A stretch of DNA of 64,000 nucleotides from Actinoalloteichus caeruleus DSM 43889 (GTDB lineage: Bacteria; Actinomycetota; Actinomycetes; Mycobacteriales; Pseudonocardiaceae). This document shows, piece by piece, positions 46,687 through 56,623 of the stretch. Numbering within the stretch: the stretch's first letter is position 1; every line of letters begins with the position of its first letter. A program made the position numbers and the translations under genes. The notes below the pieces were generated by a model. The model ran no database searches and was not told the DNA's origin. It was given only the letters and a program-made list of their open reading frames with translations. The stretch is taken from NCBI RefSeq assembly GCF_000429185.2, contig NZ_AUBJ02000001.1, forward strand, positions 2,170,001-2,234,000. The letters are read 5' to 3'.

Positions 46687-49600
46687 ATGCCCGACAGTCC
46701 GACGCCCCCGGACCCACTCTTACCCGAGCACAGACGCCGGCCCCTTCGCCAGGCCATCACGCTCACCCTGATCACCTCGCTGATCAGCGGGACCCTGGTC
46801 GTCACCCCGGCCGTCGCTCAGCCGATCGAGGTGGATCTCCCCGAACTCCAGACGGAACCATCGGTACCCGGATCAACACACCAGCCCGAGCCACTGCCGC
46901 CCAATGCCGAAGGCGAGAACGCGGCTCCGCGGGCGGACTGGCCAGAACCGGCACGTGTGGAGGTCGAACTCGACCAGGCAGTGTCACCCCGCTCCGCCAC
47001 CGCCAACTTCGTGCCGGTGCCCGGCCTACCGGTCCGGGTCGGGCCCCCGGCAATCGAGGAGGACGCCGAGGGCGACTCCCGTGCCCTGGCGGCGGAGCTG
47101 CCGGCCCCGGCCTCGGTGTCCGTGGAGATCCTCGACCAGGACACCACGACCAGCGCCGGGGTCCACGGCCTGCTGCTGCAAGTGGACACCGACGAAGCGG
47201 GGACGCGGCAGGCCCGCGCCCAGGAAGATGACGGCGGGAACGCCGCGATCAGTCTGGAGGTCGACTACTCGGCCTTCCGGGACGGCTACGGCGGCGACTG
47301 GTCCCGCCGCCTGCGGCTGGTGCGCCTGCCCGACTGCGCGGTGGAACCAGCGACCGGCCAGGACTGCGGAACCGGCGACCCGGTCGAGGCCGACAACGAC
47401 ACCGAGGCGGGCACCCTGACGGCCCCGGCGGTGGCCGCGCCGGGTCTCTACGCGGTGACCGCCGACGTGGCGGGTGACAGCGGCGACTACTCGGCCACCG
47501 AGCTCTCCCCGTCCGCGTCCTGGACCGCCGGCGGGTCGGCGGGCAACTTCACCTGGTCGTACCCGTTCCGGATGCCCCCCAGCCCCGGCGGGGCGCCCCC
47601 CGCACTGGCGCTGGGCTACTCCTCCGGCTCGGTCGACGGACGGGTCGCCTCCACCAACAACCAGACCTCCTGGGTCGGCGAGGGCTGGGACCTCTGGTCC
47701 GGCTACATCGAACGCCGGTACGTGCCGTGCCTGGAGGACCTCGCCCCTGGCCAGCCCCGCACCGGCGACCAGTGCTGGGACGGCGACAACGCCACGCTGG
47801 TGCTCAACGGCAGCTCCTCCGAACTGTTCCTGGACTCCAGCGGGACCTGGCGGATGGTCGACGACGACGGGTCACGGATCGCCCGCCTGACCGGCGCATC
47901 CAACGGCGACAACAACGGCGAGTGGTGGCGGGTGACCAGCACCGACGGCACCCAGTACGTGTTCGGCCGCAACCGCCACCCCGGATGGACGTCCGGGAAG
48001 CCGGAGACCAACTCCGCGTGGAACGTGCCCGTCTACGGCAACCAGGCCGGCGAACCCTGCCACGGTTCCACCTTCGCCACCTCGTGGTGCTACCAGACCT
48101 GGCGGTGGAACCTCGACCACGTCGTCGACCCCAACGGCAACGTCATCACGTACTACTACCAGAAGGAACTCAACCACTACGGTCGCGCGGCCGATCCGTC
48201 CCAGGGCACCGTGTACGCGAGGTCCGGGTGGTTGGAGCGCATCGAGTACGGCCACCGGTTGAACGACGAGTACGCGCCGGCCCCCGCCCGGGTCCTGTTC
48301 GGCGTGTCGGAGCGGTGCCTACCCACCGACACCTTCGCCTGCAACCCCAGCCAGCTGACCACCGCCAACGCCCACCGCTGGCCGGACACCCCCTACGACA
48401 ACAACTGCGCGGCCGGTCAGACCTGCACCGAACTGATCACGCCGACCTTCTGGACGCGGAAACGCCTGACGTCGGTCACCACCCAGATCCTGTCCGGATC
48501 GACACACACCGACGTGGACCGCTGGACCCTGACCCACGGTTTCCCCGCCTCCGGTGACGGCACCAGCCCCGCGCTGTGGCTGGACACCATCAAGCACGAG
48601 GGCCGCGTGGGCGGCACCGCCGACATCCCCGTCATCGACTTCGACGGGGTGCAGCTGGTCAACCGGGTCGACGCCCTGGAGGGCTACGCGCCGATGTACA
48701 AGCGGCGCATCCAGACCGTGAAGAACGAGACCGGAGGCGTCCTCCAGGTCGACTACTCCACGCAGGACTGCCGACGGACGGACCGCCTCCCCACCCCACA
48801 CACGAACGCGTGGCGCTGCTACCCCGTGTTCTGGGCGCCACCCGGGCAACAGGTCGTGCAGGACTGGTTCCACAAGTACGTCGTCACCGACGTGGTCGAG
48901 GACGACCGCACCGGCGGCTCCGAACCGGTGAAGACCAACTACGAGTACGTGGGTCCCGCCGCCTGGGGCTACAACGACGACCGGTTCACCCCTGAGGACC
49001 GCCGGAGCTGGTCGCAGTGGCGCGGCTACGAACGCGTACGGGTCACCGAAGGCGACGACAGCGGAACCCAGAGCCAAACCGAACAGGTGTTCCTGCGGGG
49101 CATGGACGGGGACCGCAGAACACCGACCGGAGGCACCCGGGACGTCGTCGTCACCGACTCCGAAGGCGGAACCACCCGCGACCACGAACGCCTGGCCGGA
49201 TTCCTGCTCGAGGAACTGACCTACGACAAGCCCGGCGGCACGGTCCAGGCCAAGACCATCAACCAACCGTGGTTGCACGGGCCCACCGGAACCAGCGGCA
49301 CCACCCGGGGCTACCTGACCGACATCCAACGCGTCCGCGGCTACACCCGCACCGACGACGGATGGCAGACCACCGAGGTCCGCCGGACCTTCAACGACCG
49401 CGGTCTGCTCACCCAGGTCAACGACCTCGGCGACACCAGCACCACCGGTGACGAACGCTGCATCCGCACCACCTACGCCCCCAACGAGGCGCGCTGGATG
49501 CTGAGCTACGCCAGCCGCATCGAGACCCTCGGGGTGTCCTGCGACGTCACCCCCAGCTTCCCGGAGGACCTGAACTCCGAGGTCCGCAGCTACTACGACG

Positions 49601-52600
49601 GAGCGACCGACCACGGCACGCCCCCCACACGCGGCAACGTGTCGCGGGTGGAGGAGGTGTCCGACTGGGACGGCTCAACCCGCGTCCACACGACAGTCCA
49701 GCGCACCGAGGTCGACACCTACGGACGGGCGGTCAAGTCGACCGACGCGGCGGGCAACACCAGCACCACGGCCTACACCCCGGCCACCGGCGGCCCCGTC
49801 ACCGAGGTGGCGATCACCGACGCGCTCGGCCACACCACCACAAGCGAACTGCACCCCGCCTGGGGCGAACCGCTCGCCGAGGTCGACCCGAACGGCCTGC
49901 GCACCGACCTGGAGTACGACCCGTTGGGCCGGCTCACCAAGGTGTGGCTCCCGGGAAACCTGAAGTCCGACGACTTGCCGAACAGCGAGTTCAGCTATCT
50001 GGTCCGCACCAGCGGCCCGGTGGTGGTGACGACGAAGGCACTCCAGCCCGACGATGACTACCGCACCAGCTACGAGCTGTACGACGGGCTGCTGCGCCCC
50101 CGCCAGACCCAGCTACCCAGCCCGGTTGGCGGCCGCGTCATCACCGACATCCGCTACGACTCCCGTGGGCTGGCGGCCACCACCAACGAGACCTACTACA
50201 ACGAGGACCCACCAGCCACCGACCTCCTGCTGGTCGACGACAACGTCGTCCCAGCCCAGACACGCACGGTCCACGACGGGCTCGGGCGTCCCACCGAGGA
50301 GATCTTCCGCAAGCTCGGCGTCGAGCAGTGGCGCACCAGCTACGGCTACGGCGGGGACTGGACGAGCATCACCCCACCGGAGGGGGGAACGGCGACCCGG
50401 GTGACGAACGACGCCCGGGGCAACCTGATCGAGCGGCACCAGTACCACGGCGCCGAGCCGACCGGCGACCACGACACCACCACCTACTCGTACACCCCAC
50501 GGGGCGAACTGGCATCGGTCGTCGACCCGGCCGGCAACACCTGGACGTACGAGTACGACCAGCGTGGACGGACCATCCGGACCGAGGACCCGGACCGGGG
50601 CGTGACCACCAACGAGTACGACACGCTGGGTCAACTCGTCCGGACGACCGACTCCCGAGGTGAAAGCCTCGCCTACACCTACGACGCGCTCGGCCGCCGC
50701 ACGGGACTGTACGCGGACACCACCGATGGAACGCGGCTGGCGGCCTGGACCTACGACACCCTGTTGAAGGGCTTCCCCACCGCCTCCACTCGGTACGTGG
50801 ACGGCAACGCCTACAGCATCTCCGTCACGCGGTACAACAGGGCCGGACGGCCTCAGGGCACCCGGGTGTCCATCCCCACGTCCGAAGGCGAGCTGGCAGG
50901 CAACTACAACTACTCCACCCTCTACACCACGACCGGCCAGATCTTCAGCCAACAGCTACCAGCTACCAGCGATCTCACTCGGGAGACCATTCACCGCGAC
51001 TACAACAGTCTCGGCCTCCCGGAGAAGACCAGGGGTGTGCTCGCCGGCACCACGAGCGTCGAGTACGTCAGCGACACCAACTACTCGGCCTTCGGAGAGG
51101 CACTCCGCCTGCAACTCGGCTCGGCGGGCACCAGGTCATGGCTGACCCACTACTACGAAGAGGGGACGCGCCGGCTCGACCGCATCGTCTCGCACCGGCA
51201 GATGGAACCCTCCCTGATCTCCGATCTGCACTACAGCTACGACCCGGCCGGCAACATCACCTCGATCGTGGACCGCCCAGCCGAGACCGCGCCCGACCAG
51301 ACGCCGGTCGAGACCCAGTGCTTCGCCTACGACCACCTCCGGCGGATGACCGACGCCTGGACACCCGGCGGCGACTGCGACGACGAGCGGTCGACAGCGG
51401 CTCTCGGCGGCCCGCAGCCGTACTGGACGTCCTACGAGTACGACGTCGTCGGGAACCGCACGAAGGAAACCCAACACTCCGCCGACGGTGACACGGTTCG
51501 GACCTTCACCTACCCCGAAGCGGGCGAGTCCCAGCCGCACACCCTCCTCTCGGTGCACTCCGAAGGTCCCGGTGGGGAGTCCATCGACGAGTTCGCCTAC
51601 GACTCCACCGGAAACACCACCAGCCGCACCGTCTCCGGCACCACCCAGGCCCTGGAGTGGACCGAGGAAGGTCGCCTGGACACCGTCACCGGACCCGACG
51701 GGGAGGACACCTCCTACATCTACACCGCGGACGGTGCCCGTCTGCTCCGCAAGGAACCGGACGGTACGGCCACGCTCTACCTCCCGCAGCAGGAACTGCG
51801 GCTGGAGGACGGCGGAGTCACCACCACCCGCTACTACGACCACGACGGCCAGGTCGTGGCGGTGCGCAGCGGGGAGGACCTCTCCTTCCTCCTCGGCGAC
51901 CACCAGGGCACATCGCTGACCGCCGTGTCGGCCAGCACCATGGAGGTCACTCGGCGGCGGATGTCGCCGTTCGGGGACCAGCGGGGTGACCTCGACGGGG
52001 ACCACTGGCCAGGGGAGAAGGGTTTCGTCGGGGGCACGATCGACGAATCCACCGGCCTGACCAGTCTCGGTGCGCGGGAGTACGACCCCCACATCGGACG
52101 CTTCATCTCGGTCGACCCGATCATCGACCACGACGACCCGCAACAGCTGCACGGGTACGCCTACGCCAACAACTCCCCCGTCACCTTCAGCGACCCTGAC
52201 GGACTGCTGTATGTCGGCTGGTGGCTGGTGCCTGGCGTAGGGGCCGGCTGGACGGCGATCATCGCAAGTCGGATCGCATCTCAGATGCGCAGTTCAGCGG
52301 GCTCCCACAAGCAGAACCAGAACACTGGTTCACAGCGCAAGCAAACGACTCGAGTCTCGAGAACCTACAACGGGCATACCGCTCAACAGATCTCGGCGGC
52401 GCAGGCCACTTTAGCCGATACTCGCTCCGTCATCGACGTCGTCCTCGACGCAGGAGGAAAGGTCCTGTCCGAGGTCCTCGGCCTGGACGACATCAAGAAC
52501 TGCTTCACCAAAGCCGACATCGTGGCCTGCGGCTGGGTCCTGATCAGCGCGGTGCCCTGGACGAAGCTCGGCAAGATCCCCGACCTCCTCCGCGGCATCA

Positions 52601-53442
52601 ACCGCGCCGTCGACCGGGTCCGGACCTGGCGACGCGAACGCGACGAGGCCACCGCGGTCCTGCGCAGCGCGGGCTGCCGGGTCAACAGCTTCGTCCCCGG
52701 CACCCTCGTCCTCCTCGCCGACGGCACCCGCAAACCCATTGAGGACATCCAACTCGGGGACGAAGTCCTCGCCTCCGATCCGGACACCGGGGAAATCGGG
52801 CCCCAACGGGTCGTGGCCACGATCACCAGCGAGGGACCCAAGACCCTCGTCGACGTCAGCCACACCCCCAGCCCCGACCAGCTCCCGGGCACCGTCACCG
52901 CCACCGACGAACACCCCTTCTGGGTCGACGACCACGGCCGCTGGACCCACGCCACCGACCTCACCCGAGGAAACACCCTCCTCACCCCCACCGGCGACCA
53001 CACCACCATCACCCACGCCCACACCTACCCCCACCACCACCGCGTCCACAACCTCACCATCAACACCATCCACACGTACTATGTGCTGGCAGGCACCACG
53101 CCGGTCCTGGTTCATAACGCCACTCCCAAGGAGAAATGCGACCTGACATTAGGGGCTGGACCAAACGCACGGGAGGGAGTTGCCTTAGTTGACGGGAACA
53201 TAGATGCGAGTGGGGTCCGGGAACTGACCGACGAATCCGGACAGGCCCATGGTTGTCATACCTGTTCTTCCAGATCTCCGAACACCCCTAATGGACGGTG
53301 GATACCCGACCACCAGCCACCGAGTAGCCTAGTTTCACCCGGCAGCCCACAAACGGCTTACCCCCACTGCCAGCAGTGCGCCCGAATACAAGGCGGGGTC
53401 GTATCACAGCTAAGACAGGCAAGGAGCAACAAATCATGGTAA
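46687..53442 (+). CDS. secreted RHS/YD-repeat polymorphic toxin with HINT domain and Cys/His-rich tip
   Basis: ATG at 46687 after GGGGAGG. The 2251-residue protein has a signal peptide (to about A44, ending TPAVAQ) and an SpvB-like region (WSYPFRMPPSPGGAPPALAL). Tens of YD repeats follow (for example EYDPLGRLTKV, TYDALGRRTG), then the RHS core end (SLGAREYDPHIGRFISVDP, near 1790-1840). A pre-HINT helical linker and a HINT domain come next, with its cysteine at residue 1997 and the end TPVLVHN at 2144. The 107-residue tip contains GCHTCSSRSP, WIPDHQPPSSL and YPHCQQCARIQGG, a Cys4/His pattern like zinc-bound HNH-type nucleases. The RHS shell should encase the tip, and HINT may release it. The stop overlaps the immunity start by 7 bases. 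Confidence 0.92.
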   Translation: MPDSPTPPDPLLPEHRRRPLRQAITLTLITSLISGTLVVTPAVAQPIEVDLPELQTEPSVPGSTHQPEPLPPNAEGENAAPRADWPEPARVEVELDQAVSPRSATANFVPVPGLPVRVGPPAIEEDAEGDSRALAAELPAPASVSVEILDQDTTTSAGVHGLLLQVDTDEAGTRQARAQEDDGGNAAISLEVDYSAFRDGYGGDWSRRLRLVRLPDCAVEPATGQDCGTGDPVEADNDTEAGTLTAPAVAAPGLYAVTADVAGDSGDYSATELSPSASWTAGGSAGNFTWSYPFRMPPSPGGAPPALALGYSSGSVDGRVASTNNQTSWVGEGWDLWSGYIERRYVPCLEDLAPGQPRTGDQCWDGDNATLVLNGSSSELFLDSSGTWRMVDDDGSRIARLTGASNGDNNGEWWRVTSTDGTQYVFGRNRHPGWTSGKPETNSAWNVPVYGNQAGEPCHGSTFATSWCYQTWRWNLDHVVDPNGNVITYYYQKELNHYGRAADPSQGTVYARSGWLERIEYGHRLNDEYAPAPARVLFGVSERCLPTDTFACNPSQLTTANAHRWPDTPYDNNCAAGQTCTELITPTFWTRKRLTSVTTQILSGSTHTDVDRWTLTHGFPASGDGTSPALWLDTIKHEGRVGGTADIPVIDFDGVQLVNRVDALEGYAPMYKRRIQTVKNETGGVLQVDYSTQDCRRTDRLPTPHTNAWRCYPVFWAPPGQQVVQDWFHKYVVTDVVEDDRTGGSEPVKTNYEYVGPAAWGYNDDRFTPEDRRSWSQWRGYERVRVTEGDDSGTQSQTEQVFLRGMDGDRRTPTGGTRDVVVTDSEGGTTRDHERLAGFLLEELTYDKPGGTVQAKTINQPWLHGPTGTSGTTRGYLTDIQRVRGYTRTDDGWQTTEVRRTFNDRGLLTQVNDLGDTSTTGDERCIRTTYAPNEARWMLSYASRIETLGVSCDVTPSFPEDLNSEVRSYYDGATDHGTPPTRGNVSRVEEVSDWDGSTRVHTTVQRTEVDTYGRAVKSTDAAGNTSTTAYTPATGGPVTEVAITDALGHTTTSELHPAWGEPLAEVDPNGLRTDLEYDPLGRLTKVWLPGNLKSDDLPNSEFSYLVRTSGPVVVTTKALQPDDDYRTSYELYDGLLRPRQTQLPSPVGGRVITDIRYDSRGLAATTNETYYNEDPPATDLLLVDDNVVPAQTRTVHDGLGRPTEEIFRKLGVEQWRTSYGYGGDWTSITPPEGGTATRVTNDARGNLIERHQYHGAEPTGDHDTTTYSYTPRGELASVVDPAGNTWTYEYDQRGRTIRTEDPDRGVTTNEYDTLGQLVRTTDSRGESLAYTYDALGRRTGLYADTTDGTRLAAWTYDTLLKGFPTASTRYVDGNAYSISVTRYNRAGRPQGTRVSIPTSEGELAGNYNYSTLYTTTGQIFSQQLPATSDLTRETIHRDYNSLGLPEKTRGVLAGTTSVEYVSDTNYSAFGEALRLQLGSAGTRSWLTHYYEEGTRRLDRIVSHRQMEPSLISDLHYSYDPAGNITSIVDRPAETAPDQTPVETQCFAYDHLRRMTDAWTPGGDCDDERSTAALGGPQPYWTSYEYDVVGNRTKETQHSADGDTVRTFTYPEAGESQPHTLLSVHSEGPGGESIDEFAYDSTGNTTSRTVSGTTQALEWTEEGRLDTVTGPDGEDTSYIYTADGARLLRKEPDGTATLYLPQQELRLEDGGVTTTRYYDHDGQVVAVRSGEDLSFLLGDHQGTSLTAVSASTMEVTRRRMSPFGDQRGDLDGDHWPGEKGFVGGTIDESTGLTSLGAREYDPHIGRFISVDPIIDHDDPQQLHGYAYANNSPVTFSDPDGLLYVGWWLVPGVGAGWTAIIASRIASQMRSSAGSHKQNQNTGSQRKQTTRVSRTYNGHTAQQISAAQATLADTRSVIDVVLDAGGKVLSEVLGLDDIKNCFTKADIVACGWVLISAVPWTKLGKIPDLLRGINRAVDRVRTWRRERDEATAVLRSAGCRVNSFVPGTLVLLADGTRKPIEDIQLGDEVLASDPDTGEIGPQRVVATITSEGPKTLVDVSHTPSPDQLPGTVTATDEHPFWVDDHGRWTHATDLTRGNTLLTPTGDHTTITHAHTYPHHHRVHNLTINTIHTYYVLAGTTPVLVHNATPKEKCDLTLGAGPNAREGVALVDGNIDASGVRELTDESGQAHGCHTCSSRSPNTPNGRWIPDHQPPSSLVSPGSPQTAYPHCQQCARIQGGVVSQLRQARSNKSW
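52362..53118 (+). repeat. HINT repeat copy A (inside the RHS gene)
   Basis: This DNA, covering the pre-HINT linker and HINT domain, recurs nearly unchanged downstream. Full copies lie in cassettes D (57879-58640) and E (60321-61075). 3' partial copies lie in B (54104-54336), C (55930-56142) and F (62046-62403), and a beginning in G (63925 to the edge). Sequence after VLVHN differs completely between copies. Confidence 0.85.
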
Positions 53443-53831
53443 AAGAAGCGCCGATAGCTTCATTCATGGCATACATTGAACACGGTTGCCTGATCCTACA
53501 AGACGTGGCGAGCGACGGAGATATATCAGATTGGGATCCAAACGAAGCAAATTGGCACCAGGACGAAAGCTCCATAATCTTCAGCGTTATGCCCAGCGTC
53601 GTCAATCCCGTCTCCTGCGAAGTGTGGAGATCCACGCCACCCACCATACTCCCTCTAACTCTTTTCGAGACTGAACTTCCTTGCCCACACGGCATGCTAG
53701 TAGTGCACGATCCGAACGAACACGTTAAGGTCGCGTTCTACGAAGAGAACAAAGTCACACACTGCTCCGTGCGAGTCGATGACGCACAGAACGCGTCTTA
53801 CGTTCAGATAATAATAACCCGAAAGACTTAG
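53436..53831 (+). CDS. immunity protein A for the RHS tip
   Basis: ATG at 53436 overlaps the last codons of the RHS gene, with AAGGAG inside it. The 131-residue acidic protein begins MVKEAPIASFMAYIEHGCLI and has much lower GC than the RHS gene, typical of immunity genes. No immunity family recognised. Overlapping translation fits obligatory co-expression to neutralise the tip in the producer. Confidence 0.75.
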   Translation: MVKEAPIASFMAYIEHGCLILQDVASDGDISDWDPNEANWHQDESSIIFSVMPSVVNPVSCEVWRSTPPTILPLTLFETELPCPHGMLVVHDPNEHVKVAFYEENKVTHCSVRVDDAQNASYVQIIITRKT

Positions 53832-53851
53832 AACACCGCGATTATGGACGC

Positions 53852-53887
53852 ATGGTTTCCGGGGGGCGCCATCTCCCCCGGAACCAT
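53852..53887 (+). terminator. terminator after immunity gene A
   Basis: Arms ATGGTTTCCGGGGG (53852-53865) and CCCCCGGAACCAT (53875-53887) pair over 13 bp with one bulged T, 20 bases after the immunity stop. It would end the RHS-immunity transcript. Confidence 0.6.
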
Positions 53888-54103
53888 CACGTTCGAACAC
53901 GTCCCGCCCGAGCACGACACGGCGTAGGAAGGCCTGGAATTGGCCAGCATATGGGAGAGCACCGATTGAGGTACGCTGGATCGAACGGCGGGTATTGGCA
54001 GCCCCGAGGGTGAGAACGAAATCTCTGCAGCAAGTACATGATTTTCGACCACCGGCAGTGCACGAGTAACGTCTCACTCGCTCCTACCCCTAAAAGGCGT
54101 CAA

Positions 54104-54668
54104 CCACTGCCGGGCACCGTCACCGACGAACACCTTTTTGGATCGACAACCGCAGCCACTGGACCCACGCCACCGACCTCACCCGAGGAAACACCCTCCT
54201 CACCCCCACCGGCGACCACACCACCATCACCCACGCCCACACCTACCCCCACCACCACCGCGTCCACAACCTCACCACCAACGCCACCCACACGTACTAT
54301 GTGCTGGCAGGCACCACACCGGTCCTGGTTCACAACGACAACTGCCCCAATTGGGCAGCCAACAGCGTGAACACGTGGGGTCATACCTTCAAGACTCATG
54401 GCGCTGGAGTGAAGAACACGAAGAAGCTGACAGATCGCGCTCGTACCACCGGGAATCAGCAAGGCCAGTGGCTGGATAACGATGCTGCGGCAGAGTTCTT
54501 GAAGGGACTCCATGTCGAAGGTGCCGGGCCCAGATCGGTGCGGATTCCGGAAGGCACGGGGTAGGTGATTATGCCGGACGGGAGCATTGCGAAAGCGCGA
54601 GCAGCTACCATCGTCCCGAGTCCAAATGGGCTGTACAAACGGGATTTCCAATCATTGGCCCGAACTAG
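54104..54668 (+). pseudogene. orphan cassette B: partial HINT plus broken toxin tip
   Basis: The 3' part of the HINT repeat is present, but damaged at 54120-54160 by deletions. The frame then reads VLVHNDNCPNWAANSVNTWG and on through GQWLDNDAAAEFLKGLHVEG to RIPEGTG, where TAG at 54562 interrupts. The same frame continues as VIMPDGSIAKARAATIVPSP and, after one missing base in the A run near 54638, ends YKTGFPIIGPN at 54668. The intact tip would be GxGQVIMPDG, so the stop is compatible with CAG to TAG. A toxin family of unknown catalysis, twice inactivated. Confidence 0.75.
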
Positions 54669-54679
54669 GAGCTGGAGAG

Positions 54680-55183
54680 ATGAGCTTCTCTGTGTCGTTC
54701 AATCCGGCCGTGCCGTCTGGCACTCTGTCTCCTTCAACGAGCCTGGAACCGGGTGCCGATTACGAAACCCTCGTCCTGGAGGCGTGCAGCGCCCTCTCTG
54801 ATGCTGGAGGCGGCAGATTTCACATCGGCGGGTTCGGAAGTGATACGTGGCCGCTCGATGTGGTGTATGACTTGTCTGCCTTCATGGAGCAACTGCCGTC
54901 GCTTCTGGCAGGCGTGCGCGAACGACGCGAAGTTGAGGTGGATCTCTACTCGCAAGGTATCGAGAGAACTTTGACCTTCCGCCCAAGCGGGGATCTCGTG
55001 ATGATTCGCTGTGATTCGCGGACAAATTGGGTTCCAAACCCGGAGCGGGAGAATACTGCACTGGATGAGCTAGTCGCGATGCTCTCGAAATTAGCCGAGG
55101 ACTTCGCCGGGGGGTTGAAGGCACTCAATTCCAAACTGTCGGAGGTCGCGCCATTCGAGCGTTGGTTGAAGGGCGAGGTGTAG
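54680..55183 (+). CDS. immunity protein B
   Basis: ATG at 54680 with GGAG upstream, 11 bases after the ancestral toxin stop. The 167-residue protein (MSFSVSFNPAVPSGTLSPST; VYDLSAFMEQLPSLLAGVRE) is intact although its toxin is not. No named family recognised. Position between a tip and a terminator supports the immunity role. Confidence 0.7.
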   Translation: MSFSVSFNPAVPSGTLSPSTSLEPGADYETLVLEACSALSDAGGGRFHIGGFGSDTWPLDVVYDLSAFMEQLPSLLAGVRERREVEVDLYSQGIERTLTFRPSGDLVMIRCDSRTNWVPNPERENTALDELVAMLSKLAEDFAGGLKALNSKLSEVAPFERWLKGEV

Positions 55184-55233
55184 CCTCACAGCCCGATCCC
55201 GCAACCCTCGCGCTGGATGGCGATAGCAAAGTT

Positions 55234-55266
55234 GAAGCCCCGTCAGGTGTGTCCTGGCGGGGCTTC
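55234..55266 (+). terminator. terminator after immunity gene B
   Basis: GAAGCCCCGTCAGG at 55234-55247 pairs with CCTGGCGGGGCTTC at 55253-55266 (one mismatch, 5-base loop), followed by TGC. Confidence 0.65.
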
Positions 55267-55287
55267 TGCATGAGGTGACGGCAGGAG

Positions 55288-55310
55288 TTGACGACAACGT
55301 CAGCGGACGA
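55288..55310. repeat. junction direct repeat, copy 1
   Basis: TTGACGACAACGTCAGCGGA is the first 20 bases. Near-identical sequence recurs at 57043, 59911 and 63307, each at the 3' end of a tyrosine-recombinase relic. In copy 1 the relic's stop codon lies inside it. Confidence 0.75.
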
Positions 55311-55800
55311 GGACTCCGCACAGCGGCGGGTCGTTGCCGTCGCCGCGGGTCGGATCGTGGCCAGCAGGACTGGCGAGCGCGGTGCTGAGGGTGTCGATGG
55401 CGTCGGGCTGGAGGCGGAGTCGGACGTGGGCGTAGAGGGTGGCGGTGACGCCGATGTGGGCGTGACCCAACAGCTCCTTGATCACGACGAGGTCGATGCC
55501 TTGTTCCAGGAGCAGGGTGGTGGTTGAGTGGCGGAGGTCGTGGAAGCGGATGTGTCGGAGTCCGGCCCGGTTGAGGAAGCTGCGGAAGCGGCGGGTGGGG
55601 TTGGCCGGGTCGAGAGGTCGTTCGATCGGCATGGTGAAGACGAGGCCCTGTCACTCCAGTCCAGTTCTGCCGTCCTCCATGCTCTTCATGGAATGGCAGT
55701 ATCCGGTCGAGAACACGATACGACGACGCACGAAGGCCCGAGGTTGGGGTTGGCAGGTGGGCGAGGCCGCCGGTTCGAGTGGGCTGAAGCGAACGGCGCA
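55300..55800 (-). pseudogene. tyrosine recombinase relic 1 (C-terminal part)
   Basis: Frame 55632 to 55300 encodes the catalytic C-terminus of a phage-type integrase: IRFHDLRHSTTTLLLEQG with the box II Arg, then VVIKELLGHAHIGVTATLYA with His and the nucleophile Tyr. Upstream the same frame reads GLE, a TGA stop, then QGLVFTMPIERPLDP, where W is expected, so it is broken. Similarity with the next relic continues to about 55800. The N-terminal half is missing. Not functional as it stands. Confidence 0.8.
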
Positions 55801-55895
55801 TGGTGACAGCCCGAGGTCTTTCCCAACGGGAGCAAGGACTTCGCTCGACATCAACACCACAGTAAAGCTCGACCACCCCCAACACCCACCAAAAG

Positions 55896-56504
55896 GTGTC
55901 CACCACCGCCAGGGCACCGCAACCTTCACACGAACACCCCTTCTGGGTCGACGACCACGGCCACTGGACCCACGCCACCGACCTCCCCCGAGGAGACACC
56001 CTCCTCACCCCCACCGGCGACCACACCACCATCACCCACGCCCACACCTACCCCCACCACCACCGCGTCCACAACCTCACCATCAACACCATCCACACGT
56101 ACTATGTACTGGCGGACGAGACGCCGGTCCTGGTTCACAATTGCGGCGGAGGAGTCACTGGAGCCCCGCGCTCGGCGGACGGCAAGTTCTCAAAGCGTAA
56201 TGGCGAGCCTGGGCGTGACGGTGCTGCGGATGAAGCAAACGCCTGGGATCAGCTGGAAATGGACGGCGCAGCCGTTATGCGCAACGGAACTGCAGTTTCT
56301 GCACCAGGAATGCGAGCTCGCAAATATGACGGCACGGTTGAGATCAACGGCCAGTGGTATGGGCTAGAAGTTAAGGGCGGAACCGCCAAGAAGAATCCCC
56401 ATCAACGGCAATTTGATGACTAACTCAATAGCGCAGGCAATACGGTCACCACTAGCGATGGCCGAACACTTGTCGGAGTTCACGATGTGTGGATAGATCG
56501 ATAG
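55896..56504 (+). pseudogene. orphan cassette C: partial HINT plus PD-(D/E)xK-like tip with stop
   Basis: HINT is present only from EHPFWVDDHGHW to TPVLVHN. The tip contains MRARKYDGTVEINGQWYGLE followed by VKGGTAKKNPHQRQFDD: an Asp in KYDG and E-x-K in LEVKGG, the signature of PD-(D/E)xK nucleases. TAA at 56421 interrupts. The same frame continues LNSAGNTVTTSDGRTLVGVH and ends at TAG 56502. The stop is compatible with CAA to TAA. Loss of the last 26 residues of the fold probably inactivates it. Confidence 0.75.
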
Positions 56505-56505
56505 T

Positions 56506-56547
56506 TCCTGTGGGGTCACCCTGGCCGGTCGGAACGACCCCACAGGA
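56506..56547 (+). terminator. hairpin between tip C and its immunity gene
   Basis: Perfect 12-bp arms TCCTGTGGGGTC (56506-56517) and GACCCCACAGGA (56536-56547). Unlike the other cassettes, the hairpin lies before the immunity gene. A TATAGT at about 56560 could be the -10 of a separate immunity promoter. Confidence 0.55.
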
Positions 56548-56623
56548 CCGAACGGCGGTATAGTATCTTCAATCGAGTACCGCACGTCGACCCCGGATGG
56601 CAATTTCGAGAGAGGTGGCGAAA

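Noticed and set aside
52411-53115. Valine/glycine-rich minus-strand frames and His/Pro-rich plus frames repeated at every HINT copy
   Set aside because: They are shadows of the repeated HINT DNA in other frames. Their repetition reflects the DNA repeat, not a protein family.
55300-55632. Calling relic 1 an active integrase
   Set aside because: The N-terminal half and first catalytic Arg are missing and an in-frame TGA precedes the preserved part.
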